Assembly (NCBI GenBank): GCA_964536195.1
Contig: CAZHVO010000006.1
Coordinates: forward strand, 1-30,319
Direction of reading: 5' to 3'
Source: Susulua sp964536195
Lineage (GTDB): Bacteria; Omnitrophota; Gorgyraeia; Duberdicusellales; 4484-171
Length of the DNA: 30,319 nucleotides
Shown here: positions 21,708-30,186 of the stretch, one piece after another
How positions within the stretch are numbered: position 1 is the stretch's first letter
Layout: the number at the start of each line of letters is the position of its first letter
The notes under the pieces: generated by a model
Databases searched by the model: none
What the model was told of the DNA's origin: nothing
What the model saw: the letters and a program-made list of their open reading frames with translations, nothing else
Made by a program: the position numbers and the translations under genes

Positions 21708-22370
21708 TTAAGATAAATCTATAGCTATAACAAACTCGCCCTTAGGCTCTTTTTTACTGAAATGTTCTATAACCTCCTCTACCTCAGCCTCATAGACCTC
21801 TTCGAACTTCTTGGTCATCTCGCGAGCTATAGCCACCCGGACACCCCCCAAGGTCTCTTTTATCACTTTTAATGACTTTAAGATCCGGTAAGGAGATTCA
21901 AAGAATACTAGGGTCAACCCCCATTCTTTTGTTCTTTCCAGCAACTTCTTTTGAGCGCTCCCCTTGCGGGGCATATATCCTAAGAAAGCAAACTTATCAT
22001 GAGGCATTGAAGATAAGGCTAAACAATTAATAATACTATTTGGTCCGGGTAAAGAAGTAACTGGTATGCCTTCTTCCCGACAGATCTTTATTAATTTATA
22101 CCCCGGATCTGATATAGTTGGCGTACCAGCGTTTGAGACCAGGGCGATATTTTTCCCCTTTTTTAATTCCTCAATGACTAGAGGTATTTTTCTTATCTCA
22201 TTATGCTCGTAAAAACTAACTAAATCTTTTTTTATGTTTAAGCGTTGTAAGAGCACACCAGTCTTTCTAGTGTCTTCGGCTAAGACAAGATCAACCTCTC
22301 CTAAAATACGTGAAGCTCTTAGGGTAATATCTTCTAAATTCCCGATAGGAGTAGCTACTATATATAGCAT
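21708..22370 (-). CDS. rsmI: 16S rRNA (cytidine-1402-2'-O)-methyltransferase
   Basis: This 220-aa SAM-dependent tetrapyrrole-methylase-fold enzyme 2'-O-methylates C1402 in the decoding centre of 16S rRNA. The opening YIVATPIGNLEDIT, the AEDTRKTGVLL block, ALVSNAGTPTISDPG (SAM loop), LPGPNSIINCLALS and FFESPYRI are all RsmI signatures. It is somewhat shorter than E. coli RsmI (286 aa) and lacks the C-terminal extension, which is common. It begins ten bases after yvcK and is the last gene of nagB-yvcK-rsmI. No strong ribosome site is visible. Confidence 0.96.
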   Translation of the reverse strand: MLYIVATPIGNLEDITLRASRILGEVDLVLAEDTRKTGVLLQRLNIKKDLVSFYEHNEIRKIPLVIEELKKGKNIALVSNAGTPTISDPGYKLIKICREEGIPVTSLPGPNSIINCLALSSMPHDKFAFLGYMPRKGSAQKKLLERTKEWGLTLVFFESPYRILKSLKVIKETLGGVRVAIAREMTKKFEEVYEAEVEEVIEHFSKKEPKGEFVIAIDLS

Positions 22371-22379
22371 AACGGATTG

Positions 22380-23645
22380 TTAGATTTCTTTGTGGATTGC
22401 TTCTCGACGAAAAGCATTTATAATAACCTTTGCTAGCTTGTTAGGATCGTGTCGCACAAAATCAGTTGTGTGAAGTATGTTCCCCTCAATTGTCTTATAA
22501 CCCATCCCTTTGATTTTTAAAGAATCGGCCATAGTAGTAAAAGCTTTTTCTTGTTTGTACTTAGCTAGTAAGCTCTCGTCGGGTATTTTGCTATTTACCA
22601 CACAATAATCTACTATTTTGGGGCTTGTATGCTCAATTAAGGTCTTGAGATGATCAGAGGCACGGTAATTATCTGTTTCGCCGTGCTGGGTCATGACATT
22701 ACACACATATACTTTTAAAGCAGATGAGTTTGCTATCGCATCAGCAATTTCTTTAATAACCAAGTTGGGCAAAATACTAGTAAAAAGGCTTCCCGGGCCA
22801 ATAGCAATAATTTGGGCATTTTTAATAACCTCTATAACTTCTGAGGTTGCCTGAATCTTCCTAGACTTATCTGTAGCCGTAGGCGTCAAATACACTCTTT
22901 TAATCGGCATTTCTTTTTCTGGAATTTTAGCCTCCCCTACAACCTGTGTCCCGTCTTCATATTCTGCTACTAAATTCACTTTGTTTAAGGTCGAAGGGAG
23001 AACCTTCCCCCTGATAGCTAAAACCTTACTCGACTCTTCCACCGCTTTCTTAAAATCTCCGGTTAACTGGGTCATGGCTGTGATAAAAAGGTTCCCGAAG
23101 TTATGTCCTTTTAGCTCGGAATTTTTGTCGAACCGAAATTGGAAAAGCTCACCCATCAGGGAAGGTGCATCTGCCAAGGCGACTATACAATTACGTATAT
23201 CGCCAGGCGCAAGCACATCAAATTCTTCCCGTAGTCTTCCTGTAGAGCCACCACTATCAGCTACGGTAACAACGGCTTTTAGATTAGTAGTATATTCTTT
23301 CAATCCTGTAAGTAAAGTAGCAAGCCCGTGTCCTCCGCCAATGGCTACTATTCTTGGCCCTTTCTCTAAATAACGTTTCTTATAAACAATATCCACTAAG
23401 TCTTCACTAAAGTAAGGCAGAAAAATGCTGAGGAAAGACTGAACCATACTCCTTACCCCGGCAATGATTATAATAATCCCCAAAAGAATAAGCAGTCCAT
23501 CCCCTACCTTTAAAAGCAAAAGATCTTCACTGATGAATCTACCTGCGCCTAAAATTACCACAGCTACACCTAAAACGCTAAGTAGAATCCACCGTTTAAC
23601 CCTTATCCCTGGATAAAGCCACTTTAATTTTTTAATAATTTTCAT
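22380..23645 (-). CDS. yvcK: YvcK/GlmR family protein with N-terminal membrane anchor
   Basis: The 421-aa protein has two predicted membrane helices at residues ~18-37 and ~46-66, then the YvcK Rossmann-like domain from ~97: IVAIGGGHGLATLL, TVADSGGSTGRLREEF, APGDIRNCIVALAD, GHNFGNLF, and IGPGSLFTSILPNL. In Bacillus subtilis YvcK (GlmR) binds UDP-GlcNAc and stimulates GlmS, steering carbon into cell-wall precursors during gluconeogenic growth. The ATG at 23643-23645 was chosen over one 51 bases upstream, which would overlap nagB, because GAGGG lies nine bases before it. The nagB gene 16 bases upstream degrades glucosamine-6-phosphate, the GlmS product, so the pair touches opposite sides of one metabolite. 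Confidence 0.93.
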   Translation of the reverse strand: MKIIKKLKWLYPGIRVKRWILLSVLGVAVVILGAGRFISEDLLLLKVGDGLLILLGIIIIIAGVRSMVQSFLSIFLPYFSEDLVDIVYKKRYLEKGPRIVAIGGGHGLATLLTGLKEYTTNLKAVVTVADSGGSTGRLREEFDVLAPGDIRNCIVALADAPSLMGELFQFRFDKNSELKGHNFGNLFITAMTQLTGDFKKAVEESSKVLAIRGKVLPSTLNKVNLVAEYEDGTQVVGEAKIPEKEMPIKRVYLTPTATDKSRKIQATSEVIEVIKNAQIIAIGPGSLFTSILPNLVIKEIADAIANSSALKVYVCNVMTQHGETDNYRASDHLKTLIEHTSPKIVDYCVVNSKIPDESLLAKYKQEKAFTTMADSLKIKGMGYKTIEGNILHTTDFVRHDPNKLAKVIINAFRREAIHKEI

Positions 23646-23661
23646 AATCTTAACCCTCTTT

Positions 23662-24414
23662 TTACAACTCGCTAGCAGCTTCTTTATCGATAACAAACAC
23701 GCAGCTAGAATGATTTTTCAAAAAAGAAGCTGGTATATCTGTAGTGGCTGAGTCCTTAATAGCTTTGGTTACTACTTCGGCCTTATTACTTCCTGTAGCT
23801 AACAAAACGATTCTTTTCGCTTCTAAGATAGTAGCAATACCCATGGTTACTGCTTCCCGAGGAACTTCAGATTCGTTCTCGAAAAAACGGGCGTTATCTT
23901 TAATTGTTTTTTCTGTTAATCCCACTTTTCTTGTTCTAGATTCTGAGGGCGACCCTGGTTCATTAAAAGCAATGTGCCCGTTGGAACCAATGCCTAGTAA
24001 TTGCAAATCCACGCCTCCTTGCGTTTTGATATCTTCTTCATATTCCTGACAGCTCGCTGGAACATTCTCAGCCATACCGCTAGGAACATGAGTTTTTGCC
24101 TTGTCGATATTAATATGGTTAAAAAGGTTATCATTCATAAAGTAACGGTAACTTTGGGAATGGTCACCGGTTAACCCCACGTACTCATCAAGATTAAAGG
24201 ATGTAACCTTGCTAAAATCTAACCCTTCTTCTTTATGCATCCTGATTAGTTCTTGATACATCCCTACAGGGGTCCCGCCAGTAGCCAAGCCTAAAACTAC
24301 ATCCGGCTTCTCTTTGATACCCTTAGCAAAAATCTTAGCTCCTTCTCGAGCCACTTCTTGCTTATCTTGGCATATTATTACCTCTATATTTCCTATTTTC
24401 TTTTGCTCAGTCAT
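23662..24414 (-). CDS. nagB: Glucosamine-6-phosphate deaminase
   Basis: The 250-aa isomerase/deaminase converts glucosamine-6-phosphate to fructose-6-phosphate and ammonia. LGLATGGTPVGMY is the phosphate loop and FNLDEYVGL carries the catalytic Asp76. GIGSNGHIAFNEPGS carries His147 and Glu152; Asn145 stands where E. coli has Asp141, as in many bacterial NagB. The length fits the short bacterial type (B. subtilis NagB 242 aa, E. coli 266 aa). The ATG has GGAGGAAGG upstream. It is the first gene of nagB-yvcK-rsmI, with a strong promoter and a leader containing a terminator-like hairpin, so conditional expression is likely. Confidence 0.96.
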   Translation of the reverse strand: MTEQKKIGNIEVIICQDKQEVAREGAKIFAKGIKEKPDVVLGLATGGTPVGMYQELIRMHKEEGLDFSKVTSFNLDEYVGLTGDHSQSYRYFMNDNLFNHINIDKAKTHVPSGMAENVPASCQEYEEDIKTQGGVDLQLLGIGSNGHIAFNEPGSPSESRTRKVGLTEKTIKDNARFFENESEVPREAVTMGIATILEAKRIVLLATGSNKAEVVTKAIKDSATTDIPASFLKNHSSCVFVIDKEAASEL

Positions 24415-24460
24415 TTCCTTCCTCCTTGCTACTTCTCTCCTAATTTATAGTACAAAATAC

Positions 24461-24513
24461 AAAAAAGGCGCCCTTTCTTTGTCTCTATGTCTAAGAAAAG
24501 ACGCCTTTGTCTT
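24461..24513 (-). terminator. Attenuator-like leader of nagB with two exclusive hairpins
   Basis: On the minus strand AAAGGCGTCTTT (24497-24508) pairs over 12 bp (two G-U) with AAGGGCGCCTTT (24464-24475), and the 3' arm's terminal Ts lead into a T6 tract, a good intrinsic terminator. The 5' arm can instead form AAGAC-AAAGGC-GTCTT (24498-24513), which destroys the terminator stem. It lies downstream of the nagB promoter and upstream of the ribosome site, so it should gate nagB transcription or yield a short RNA of about 55 nt. Confidence 0.65.
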
Positions 24514-24520
24514 CCACTAA

Positions 24521-24548
24521 AATATACTCCTCTAAAACACCTTGTCAA
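24521..24548 (-). promoter_or_regulatory. Promoter of nagB-yvcK-rsmI
   Basis: The -35 is a perfect TTGACA (24543-24548) and the -10 is TATATT (24521-24526), with a 16-bp spacer. The start near 24514 gives a leader of about 100 nt beginning just before the attenuator hairpins. Confidence 0.7.
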
Positions 24549-24598
24549 GTTTTTTCCTCTAGATGCTTAGAGGCCTCTCTCCCTCTAAAAATCCCTGT

Positions 24599-25093
24599 TT
24601 ACCCTTCCCTTACCTCTGTTTCCCCATCTTTTACAGGAACAAAATAACTCTCGATTCTTTTGTTGGTAAAATAAAAAATGAGTATGCCCGGATAGATTGC
24701 TTGTAAAAGGGCACTGTTAATTAATGAAGACTGAAACAAAACTGACACCGCAGCTAAGATAACCATAAAGAAAGAAAAGTAAAGGGTAAGGCGGCGGCCC
24801 CACTCTTTTCGGCTAAGAAGCCCCCAGCCTGAAACCAGGAATATGCCGGCTAAAATTATTTGAGATAAGACGACTGATTTGAATTGCTCTGGGGTCAGGG
24901 CTTGATCAGGCATGTGCTTGCTAACTTCAGCCAAAAGAGTCTTGCTAGCCTCAGATGTAGGGTCCTTATAGATAAGAGAAAAGAAACCTAGGGAGAGCAC
25001 CCCTAGCACAACAAAGTTAAACCCTCCTAAAATCAATAAACCTAAAGGTTTTTTCTTCTCTTGCTTCTCTTGTGCCTCTGGTATCTCTTGCAT
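24599..25093 (-). CDS. Four-helix membrane protein of unknown function
   Basis: I do not assign a family to this 164-aa protein. A charged N-terminus (residues 1-16, rich in E, Q and K) is followed by a hydrophobic segment (LGLLILGGFNFVVLGVLSLGFFSLI), an extracytoplasmic-looking loop (~42-70), and three further segments (VVLSQIILAGIFLVSGWGLL; LTLYFSFFMVILAAVSVLF; LLQAIYPGILIFYFT). SRKEWGRR between helices is typical of small uncharacterised membrane proteins. It follows tRNA-Glu by 28 bases and may share its transcript. The ribosome site is weak (AGGAAG, about ten bases before the ATG). No partner is evident. Confidence 0.7.
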   Translation of the reverse strand: MQEIPEAQEKQEKKKPLGLLILGGFNFVVLGVLSLGFFSLIYKDPTSEASKTLLAEVSKHMPDQALTPEQFKSVVLSQIILAGIFLVSGWGLLSRKEWGRRLTLYFSFFMVILAAVSVLFQSSLINSALLQAIYPGILIFYFTNKRIESYFVPVKDGETEVREG

Positions 25094-25121
25094 CTCGTAA
25101 CTTCCTGTAAAAATAAAAAAG

Positions 25122-25196
25122 CGACCCCAGCCGGATTTGAACCGGCGTCGTCGCCGTGAAAGGGCGATGTCCTGGACCGGGCTAGACGATGGGGTC
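25122..25196 (-). tRNA. tRNA-Glu (anticodon TTC)
   Basis: On the minus strand the acceptor is GACCCCA with TGGGGTC and a G discriminator. The anticodon stem TCGCC/GGCGA holds the loop CTTTCAC, giving anticodon TTC (GAA/GAG codons). The T arm is GCCGG-TTCAAAT-CCGGC. The CCA end is not encoded. The gene is 75 nt and is followed by a T-rich stretch before the membrane-protein gene. Confidence 0.97.
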
Positions 25197-25208
25197 GAAA
25201 GCGTTTAT

Positions 25209-25236
25209 ATTTTAGATTATAAAGTTAATTTGTCAA
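25209..25236 (-). promoter_or_regulatory. Promoter of tRNA-Glu
   Basis: A perfect -35 TTGACA (25231-25236) and a -10 TAAAAT (25209-25214) are separated by 16 bp. The start is expected near 25202, six bases before the mature tRNA 5' end. Confidence 0.7.
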
Positions 25237-25291
25237 TAAACTTTCTTGGCTAGCCAGTCATATTGACAATCAGCACCTCATAAGTTATCCT

Positions 25292-27733
25292 CTACTCTTC
25301 GGGAACAATCCGGGCGATAGTTGAGAGCTTGTCAGCTTTTTCCAGGTTGATTATCCTAACCCCTTGGGTGGAACGGCCAGAAACTCGAATGTCCTGGACT
25401 TTTGTCCGGATAAGAATCCCCTTCTGGGTAATACACATTACTTCATCGTCCGGCCTAACCAAGACTAAGGCTCTTACCTCTCCTATTTTTGGAGAAAGCT
25501 TTATGTTGATTACCCCTTTGCCACCTCTAGATTGTAGCCTGTACTCTTCAACCAGAGTTCTTTTAGCAAAACCATTCTCAGTAGCTGTAAGAAGGTAAAA
25601 ATCTTCTTTCTTCAACGCCCCTTTGACTAGAACCATCTCTAAGGCGATATCTTTTTTGGATAGTCTTATGCCTCTGACACCTTGTGACTGCCTACCGGTA
25701 GGTCTTATGTCACTACTCTTAAATTTTATCGAAAGACCTCCTTGGGTAGCTAAGATAATTTCCTCCTCTCCGTCACAGATCCCGGCGCCAACAAGATTAT
25801 CATCTTTACCTAAAGTAATAGCAACTATTCCGCTTTTTCGCATATTCGAGAATAATCCTAAAGAGCTCCTCTTAACCATACCCTTTTGAGTAGCCATAAA
25901 GATAAACTTCTCGGGGTCGAACTCCGATATAGATAAGACTGTAGTAACCCTCTCTTTGCCGGAAAGACTTAAGAGATTAACGATGGCCCTCCCTTTAGAA
26001 ATCCGGGAACCAGTGGTAACCTCATAGGTCTTTAAAGGGTAGATCTTACCTTGGTTAGTAAAAAATAAAAGAGTGTCTTTGCTTGAAGCAACAAATAGAT
26101 GTTCAACAAAATCCTCTTCGGCAGTAGCCATAGCTGTAACTCCTCTGCCGCCTCTTTTTTGTTGACGATAGGTAGTCAGGGGCATCCTTTTAATATAGCC
26201 TGTACCGGTTATACTAATAACCATATCTTCCTCAACAATTAAATCTTCGACTTCTATTTCCTCTTGTTGAGCTACGATTTCTGTACGCCGAGGGTCAGCA
26301 AACTTTTCTTTTATCTCTTTCAACTCTTCCTTTATCAAAACCTCTTGTTTCTTCTCTGAAGCCAGTATACCTTTTAAAATCTCTATTCGTTTTAAGAGCT
26401 CTAAATACTCCTGGTCTATCTTTTTTCTCTCTAGCGCACAGAGCCTCTGTAGTTGCATCTCTAAAATTGCTTGAGCCTGAACATCAGAAAGCTTGAATTT
26501 CTTGATCAAGGCTAACTTGGCATCTTGAGGGTTCTTAGATTTTTTAATTGTCTCGATTACCCTATCGAGAAATTTTAAGGCGATTTTTAGACCTTCTAAG
26601 ATGTGCGCTCTTTTTTCAGCCTTCTCAAGTTCAAATTTAGTTCTTCGTATAATAACTTCTTTACGAAAATAAATATGGTGGTAGAGCATCTCCTTTAAAT
26701 CCAAAGTCTGAGGCTTACGATTTACTAAGCATAAAAAGATTGCTCCAAAAGTTGTCTCCATACTAGTGTGCTTATGGAGACGATTTAGAATTATATCAGC
26801 TTGAGCATCGCGCTTAAGCTCTAAAACAATTCTTATGCCCTCTTTGTCTGATTCATCACGAAGATCAGAAATTCCCTCTACTCTCTTGTCAGTAATGAGC
26901 TTTGCTATCTGCTCCATAAGGGTAGTTTTGTTTAGCTGATAAGGAATTTCATTAATAATAATCTGGCTCTTATTTTTTTCGCGCTCAATTGTTGTCTTAG
27001 CTCTAACTTTGAGTTTGCCCCTGCCCTCTTTATACATATTTGAGATATCAGTCTTGCCACAAATTATTCCACCAGTAGGAAAGTCTGGCCCCTTAACATA
27101 TTTGTGGAGATCTTTAACTGAAGCCTTAGGGTTGTCTATCAAATAATCCAAAGCATCACAAACTTCTCCTAAATTATGCGGTGGGATATTGGTTGCCATG
27201 CCGACAGCAATGCCGCTTGCACCATTCAGTAACATATTTGGTAGCACTGATGGCAATACTTCCGGTTCAGTTAAAGAGTTGTCAAAATTGGGGAAAAAAT
27301 TAACTGTCTTCTTGTCAATATCTTGAAGGATATACTCAGTTATCCGAGACATCCGAGCCTCAGAATAACGCATGGCTGCCGGCGGGTCTCCGTCGATAGA
27401 GCCAAAGTTACCTTGGCCATTTATCAAGGGATAGCGCAGAGAAAAATCCTGGGCTATCCTCACTAAAGCATCGTATATTGCAATATCTCCATGGGGATGG
27501 TATTTACCAAGAGTTTCTCCGACGATTCGGGCACACTTTTTATGAGGCTGGTTATAGCGCAGATGCAGATCCTGCATAGCATAGAGGATTCTTCTCTGTA
27601 CTGGTTTTAACCCGTCTCTAATATCTGGCAGAGCCCTGCCGACGATTACGCTCATCGCGTAAGAGAGGTAAGATTCTTTCATCTCCTCTTCTAAATACCT
27701 ATCGACGATTTTTTCTTTAAATCCTTCGGTCAT
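25292..27733 (-). CDS. gyrA: DNA gyrase subunit A
   Basis: The 813-aa subunit cuts and rejoins DNA during negative supercoiling. The catalytic tyrosine is Tyr123 in AAMRYSEARM. The quinolone-determining loop is HPHGDIAIYD at residues 80-88, with Ile84 at the position of E. coli Ser83 and Asp88 at that of Asp87. A long coiled-coil region around residues 360-490 and a C-terminal beta-pinwheel follow. The pinwheel carries a GyrA box (QKRGGRG) after TTYRQ, which marks a gyrase rather than topoisomerase IV. It ends IARIVPEE without a long acidic tail. It follows gyrB by 99 bases that hold the inverted 8-nt array. No clear ribosome site precedes the ATG. Confidence 0.97.
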   Translation of the reverse strand: MTEGFKEKIVDRYLEEEMKESYLSYAMSVIVGRALPDIRDGLKPVQRRILYAMQDLHLRYNQPHKKCARIVGETLGKYHPHGDIAIYDALVRIAQDFSLRYPLINGQGNFGSIDGDPPAAMRYSEARMSRITEYILQDIDKKTVNFFPNFDNSLTEPEVLPSVLPNMLLNGASGIAVGMATNIPPHNLGEVCDALDYLIDNPKASVKDLHKYVKGPDFPTGGIICGKTDISNMYKEGRGKLKVRAKTTIEREKNKSQIIINEIPYQLNKTTLMEQIAKLITDKRVEGISDLRDESDKEGIRIVLELKRDAQADIILNRLHKHTSMETTFGAIFLCLVNRKPQTLDLKEMLYHHIYFRKEVIIRRTKFELEKAEKRAHILEGLKIALKFLDRVIETIKKSKNPQDAKLALIKKFKLSDVQAQAILEMQLQRLCALERKKIDQEYLELLKRIEILKGILASEKKQEVLIKEELKEIKEKFADPRRTEIVAQQEEIEVEDLIVEEDMVISITGTGYIKRMPLTTYRQQKRGGRGVTAMATAEEDFVEHLFVASSKDTLLFFTNQGKIYPLKTYEVTTGSRISKGRAIVNLLSLSGKERVTTVLSISEFDPEKFIFMATQKGMVKRSSLGLFSNMRKSGIVAITLGKDDNLVGAGICDGEEEIILATQGGLSIKFKSSDIRPTGRQSQGVRGIRLSKKDIALEMVLVKGALKKEDFYLLTATENGFAKRTLVEEYRLQSRGGKGVINIKLSPKIGEVRALVLVRPDDEVMCITQKGILIRTKVQDIRVSGRSTQGVRIINLEKADKLSTIARIVPEE

Positions 27734-27748
27734 TTTTGTTTATTTTAC

Positions 27749-27833
27749 AAAGTAAACGGGTAAATGGGTATAAGTGTAAACGAGTGTTGTTCATACACCC
27801 TTTCGCCCATCTACACATACACTCATCCACCTT
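27749..27833. repeat. Inverted array of degenerate 8-nt units between gyrB and gyrA
   Basis: Five tandem octamers at 27749-27788 (AAAGTAAA, CGGGTAAA, TGGGTATA, AGTGTAAA, CGAGTGTT) fit a loose NGGGTRWA pattern. After a five-base gap, five more at 27794-27833 read the same pattern on the opposite strand (TACACCCT, TTCGCCCA, TCTACACA, TACACTCA, TCCACCTT). The whole forms an imperfect 80-bp inverted repeat that starts exactly at the gyrB stop codon. Function is unknown. Confidence 0.6.
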
Positions 27834-30184
27834 CACACGTCTATATTCTTTACTTCATGAGCATTAGCTTGGATAAACTCTCTTCTCGGTTCAGCCTGAC
27901 TGCCCATTAAAATAGTAAAAATGTTATCGGCCGCTACGGTATCTTCCAAGGTTACTCTTACTAGGGTTCGTTTTTGAGGATCCATGGTGCTCTCCCATAA
28001 CTGCTCAGGGTTCATCTCTCCCAGCCCTTTATATCGCTGGACATTCATTCCTTTGGTAGCTAGCTTGCGCACCTCAGCTAATACTTCCTTTAAATTATTG
28101 CACTTTATTTCCTCACCACTATCTTCACTACTAAGAACAAACAAGTCTTTCTCCTGAGGCGGATAATCCTCTAAGGAAGTCCCCACCTTAGCAAAGCCCT
28201 CATCGATCTTACCTATCTCATGGGATTCATAAATTTCTATATGATCTAGCTCCTCTATTGCTCCGAAAGATGCCAGCTGCCCTTCTTTAAAAAGAAAGAC
28301 TGGTTTTTGATGCACCGATATTTTGTGTGCCGGGTATTTCTTTTTCTTCTGGTCAATTGCTTTTATGTACTGCTTAAAAGGAACCCCTTTTCTCTCTAAA
28401 GATAATTCTAGTTGCTCAATGGCAATAATATTCTGGATGATTCTCTCTAGTTCTTTTTGGGCAAAAACTTTCCCGCCTTTTTTGGCTTTCCGAAGTTTTG
28501 CTGCTTTAGCCCCCAGAGAAAGAATGATATCGTTCATCTCTTTTTCAGTATGTATATACTCCTCCCAACTCTTCTTCTTAATCCGGTAAAGTGGTGGTTG
28601 AGCAATATAAATATGCCCCCCCTCTATCAAAGGAAGCATGTGTCGATAAAAAAGAGTTAGGATAAGGGTTCTGATGTGAGAACCGTCAACGTCAGCGTCA
28701 GCCATAATAATTACCTTATTATAGCGAAGCTTAGAAGAATTAAACTCATTACCGACCCCGGTTCCTAAAGCTGAGATAATTGTCCGGACTTCTTCGCTAC
28801 TTAAAACTTTATCTAAGCGAGCCTTCTCAACATTAAGTATCTTTCCCTTTATTGGCAGAATTGCTTGGAAGGTCCTGTCTCGGGCCTGCTTTGCTGAGCC
28901 TCCGGCAGATTCCCCCTCGACTATATAAACCTCGCAAAACTCAGGGTTCTTCTCTGAGCAATCAGCAAGTTTGCCTGGTAAGTTAGCGCCATCTAAAGCT
29001 CCTTTCCTACGGGTCAACTCTCGGGCTTTTCGAGCAGCTTCTCGAGCCTGAGTTGCTAAGACTGCTTTTTGCACTATCTTGTTGGCTACCGAAGGAGTCT
29101 CTTCAAAAAATGTACTTAAAGCCTCGAAGGCGATGGAATTAACCAAACCGTCTACTTCGGAGTTGCCCAGTTTGGTCTTGGTCTGCCCTTCAAATTGAGG
29201 ATTAGGTATTTTTACACTTATCACTGAGCAAACTCCTTCTCGAGCATCATCCCCAGACATACTATTTAAATTCTTGAGGAGATTTTTGCCTTTAGCGTAT
29301 TGATTCAGGGCTCGGGTAAGGGCAGTTTTAAAACCGCTAAGGTGGGTTCCACCTTCGATGGTATTAATATTGTTAGCAAAAGAATAAATGGTCTCCTTAT
29401 AGGCATCGTTATATTGGATTGCTCCCTCAACCGCTATGCCATCCTTTTCTTTCTGAAAGTAGATTATCTTTTTATGCAAAGGATCTTTGTTGCGATTAAG
29501 ATATTCAATAAAGGAGACAATCCCTCCTTTGAACTTAAAGACAGCCTGCTTATCCTTCTTCTCATCATTAAGGGTTATCTCTATAGTCTTGTTTAGGAAA
29601 GCCAGCTCTCTTAATCTTTGGGAGAGAATATCAAAAGAAAACTCGCTCACCGAAAAAATGTCCCCGTCAGGCTTAAAAGTAATTTTGGTTCCAGTGGTCT
29701 TGGCCTTTCCAATCACCTTCATCTTGGTCTTGGTCTTGCCGCACTCAAAACTCTGATGGTAAACCTTACCCTCTCTTCTTACCTCGGCCTCTAACCACTC
29801 GCTCAAAGCATTAACGCAGCTAACTCCGACCCCATGCAAACCGCCACTAACCTTATAGACTCGATGGTCAAATTTACCTCCGGCGTGCAGGGTAGTAAGA
29901 ACAACCTCAAGAGCTGATTTCTTTAGCTTCCTGTGAATTCCTACTGGGATACCTCGCCCATTATCCTCTACAGAAACACTATTGTCGGTATGAATTGTGA
30001 CTTTTATCTTATCGCAGTACCCTCCTGAGGCCTCATCAATAGAATTATCAACCACCTCATAAACTAGATGGTGTAATCCTCTAGTTGAGGTGTCTCCGAT
30101 ATACATTGCCGGACGTTTTCTTACGGCTTCTATACCGCCTAAGACCTGAATTGTTGTAGCATCATACTTTTGGTTTTTGGCCAT
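27833..30184 (-). CDS. gyrB: DNA gyrase subunit B
   Basis: The 783-aa subunit supplies the ATPase that drives supercoiling. The GHKL ATPase region has YEVVDNSIDEA (Glu43 the likely general base), VEDNGRGIPVGIH and SGGLHGVGVS. The TOPRIM metal site is VEGESAGGSA (Glu423) with DADVDGSHIRTL (496-500). A large insert between TOPRIM and the tail (about residues 545-705), as in the 804-aa E. coli protein and unlike the ~640-aa Bacillus type, precedes QRYKGLGEMNPEQLWES. The ATG is two bases after the stop of the DciA-like gene, so the genes are cotranscribed. Confidence 0.98.
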   Translation of the reverse strand: MAKNQKYDATTIQVLGGIEAVRKRPAMYIGDTSTRGLHHLVYEVVDNSIDEASGGYCDKIKVTIHTDNSVSVEDNGRGIPVGIHRKLKKSALEVVLTTLHAGGKFDHRVYKVSGGLHGVGVSCVNALSEWLEAEVRREGKVYHQSFECGKTKTKMKVIGKAKTTGTKITFKPDGDIFSVSEFSFDILSQRLRELAFLNKTIEITLNDEKKDKQAVFKFKGGIVSFIEYLNRNKDPLHKKIIYFQKEKDGIAVEGAIQYNDAYKETIYSFANNINTIEGGTHLSGFKTALTRALNQYAKGKNLLKNLNSMSGDDAREGVCSVISVKIPNPQFEGQTKTKLGNSEVDGLVNSIAFEALSTFFEETPSVANKIVQKAVLATQAREAARKARELTRRKGALDGANLPGKLADCSEKNPEFCEVYIVEGESAGGSAKQARDRTFQAILPIKGKILNVEKARLDKVLSSEEVRTIISALGTGVGNEFNSSKLRYNKVIIMADADVDGSHIRTLILTLFYRHMLPLIEGGHIYIAQPPLYRIKKKSWEEYIHTEKEMNDIILSLGAKAAKLRKAKKGGKVFAQKELERIIQNIIAIEQLELSLERKGVPFKQYIKAIDQKKKKYPAHKISVHQKPVFLFKEGQLASFGAIEELDHIEIYESHEIGKIDEGFAKVGTSLEDYPPQEKDLFVLSSEDSGEEIKCNNLKEVLAEVRKLATKGMNVQRYKGLGEMNPEQLWESTMDPQKRTLVRVTLEDTVAADNIFTILMGSQAEPRREFIQANAHEVKNIDV

Positions 30185-30186
30185 CT

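Noticed and set aside
24461..24513. Ordinary terminator of the membrane-protein gene at 24599-25093
   Set aside because: A consensus promoter (24521-24548) lies between that gene's stop and the hairpin, so the hairpin is in the nagB leader. It could still catch read-through, but that does not explain the alternative 5' hairpin.
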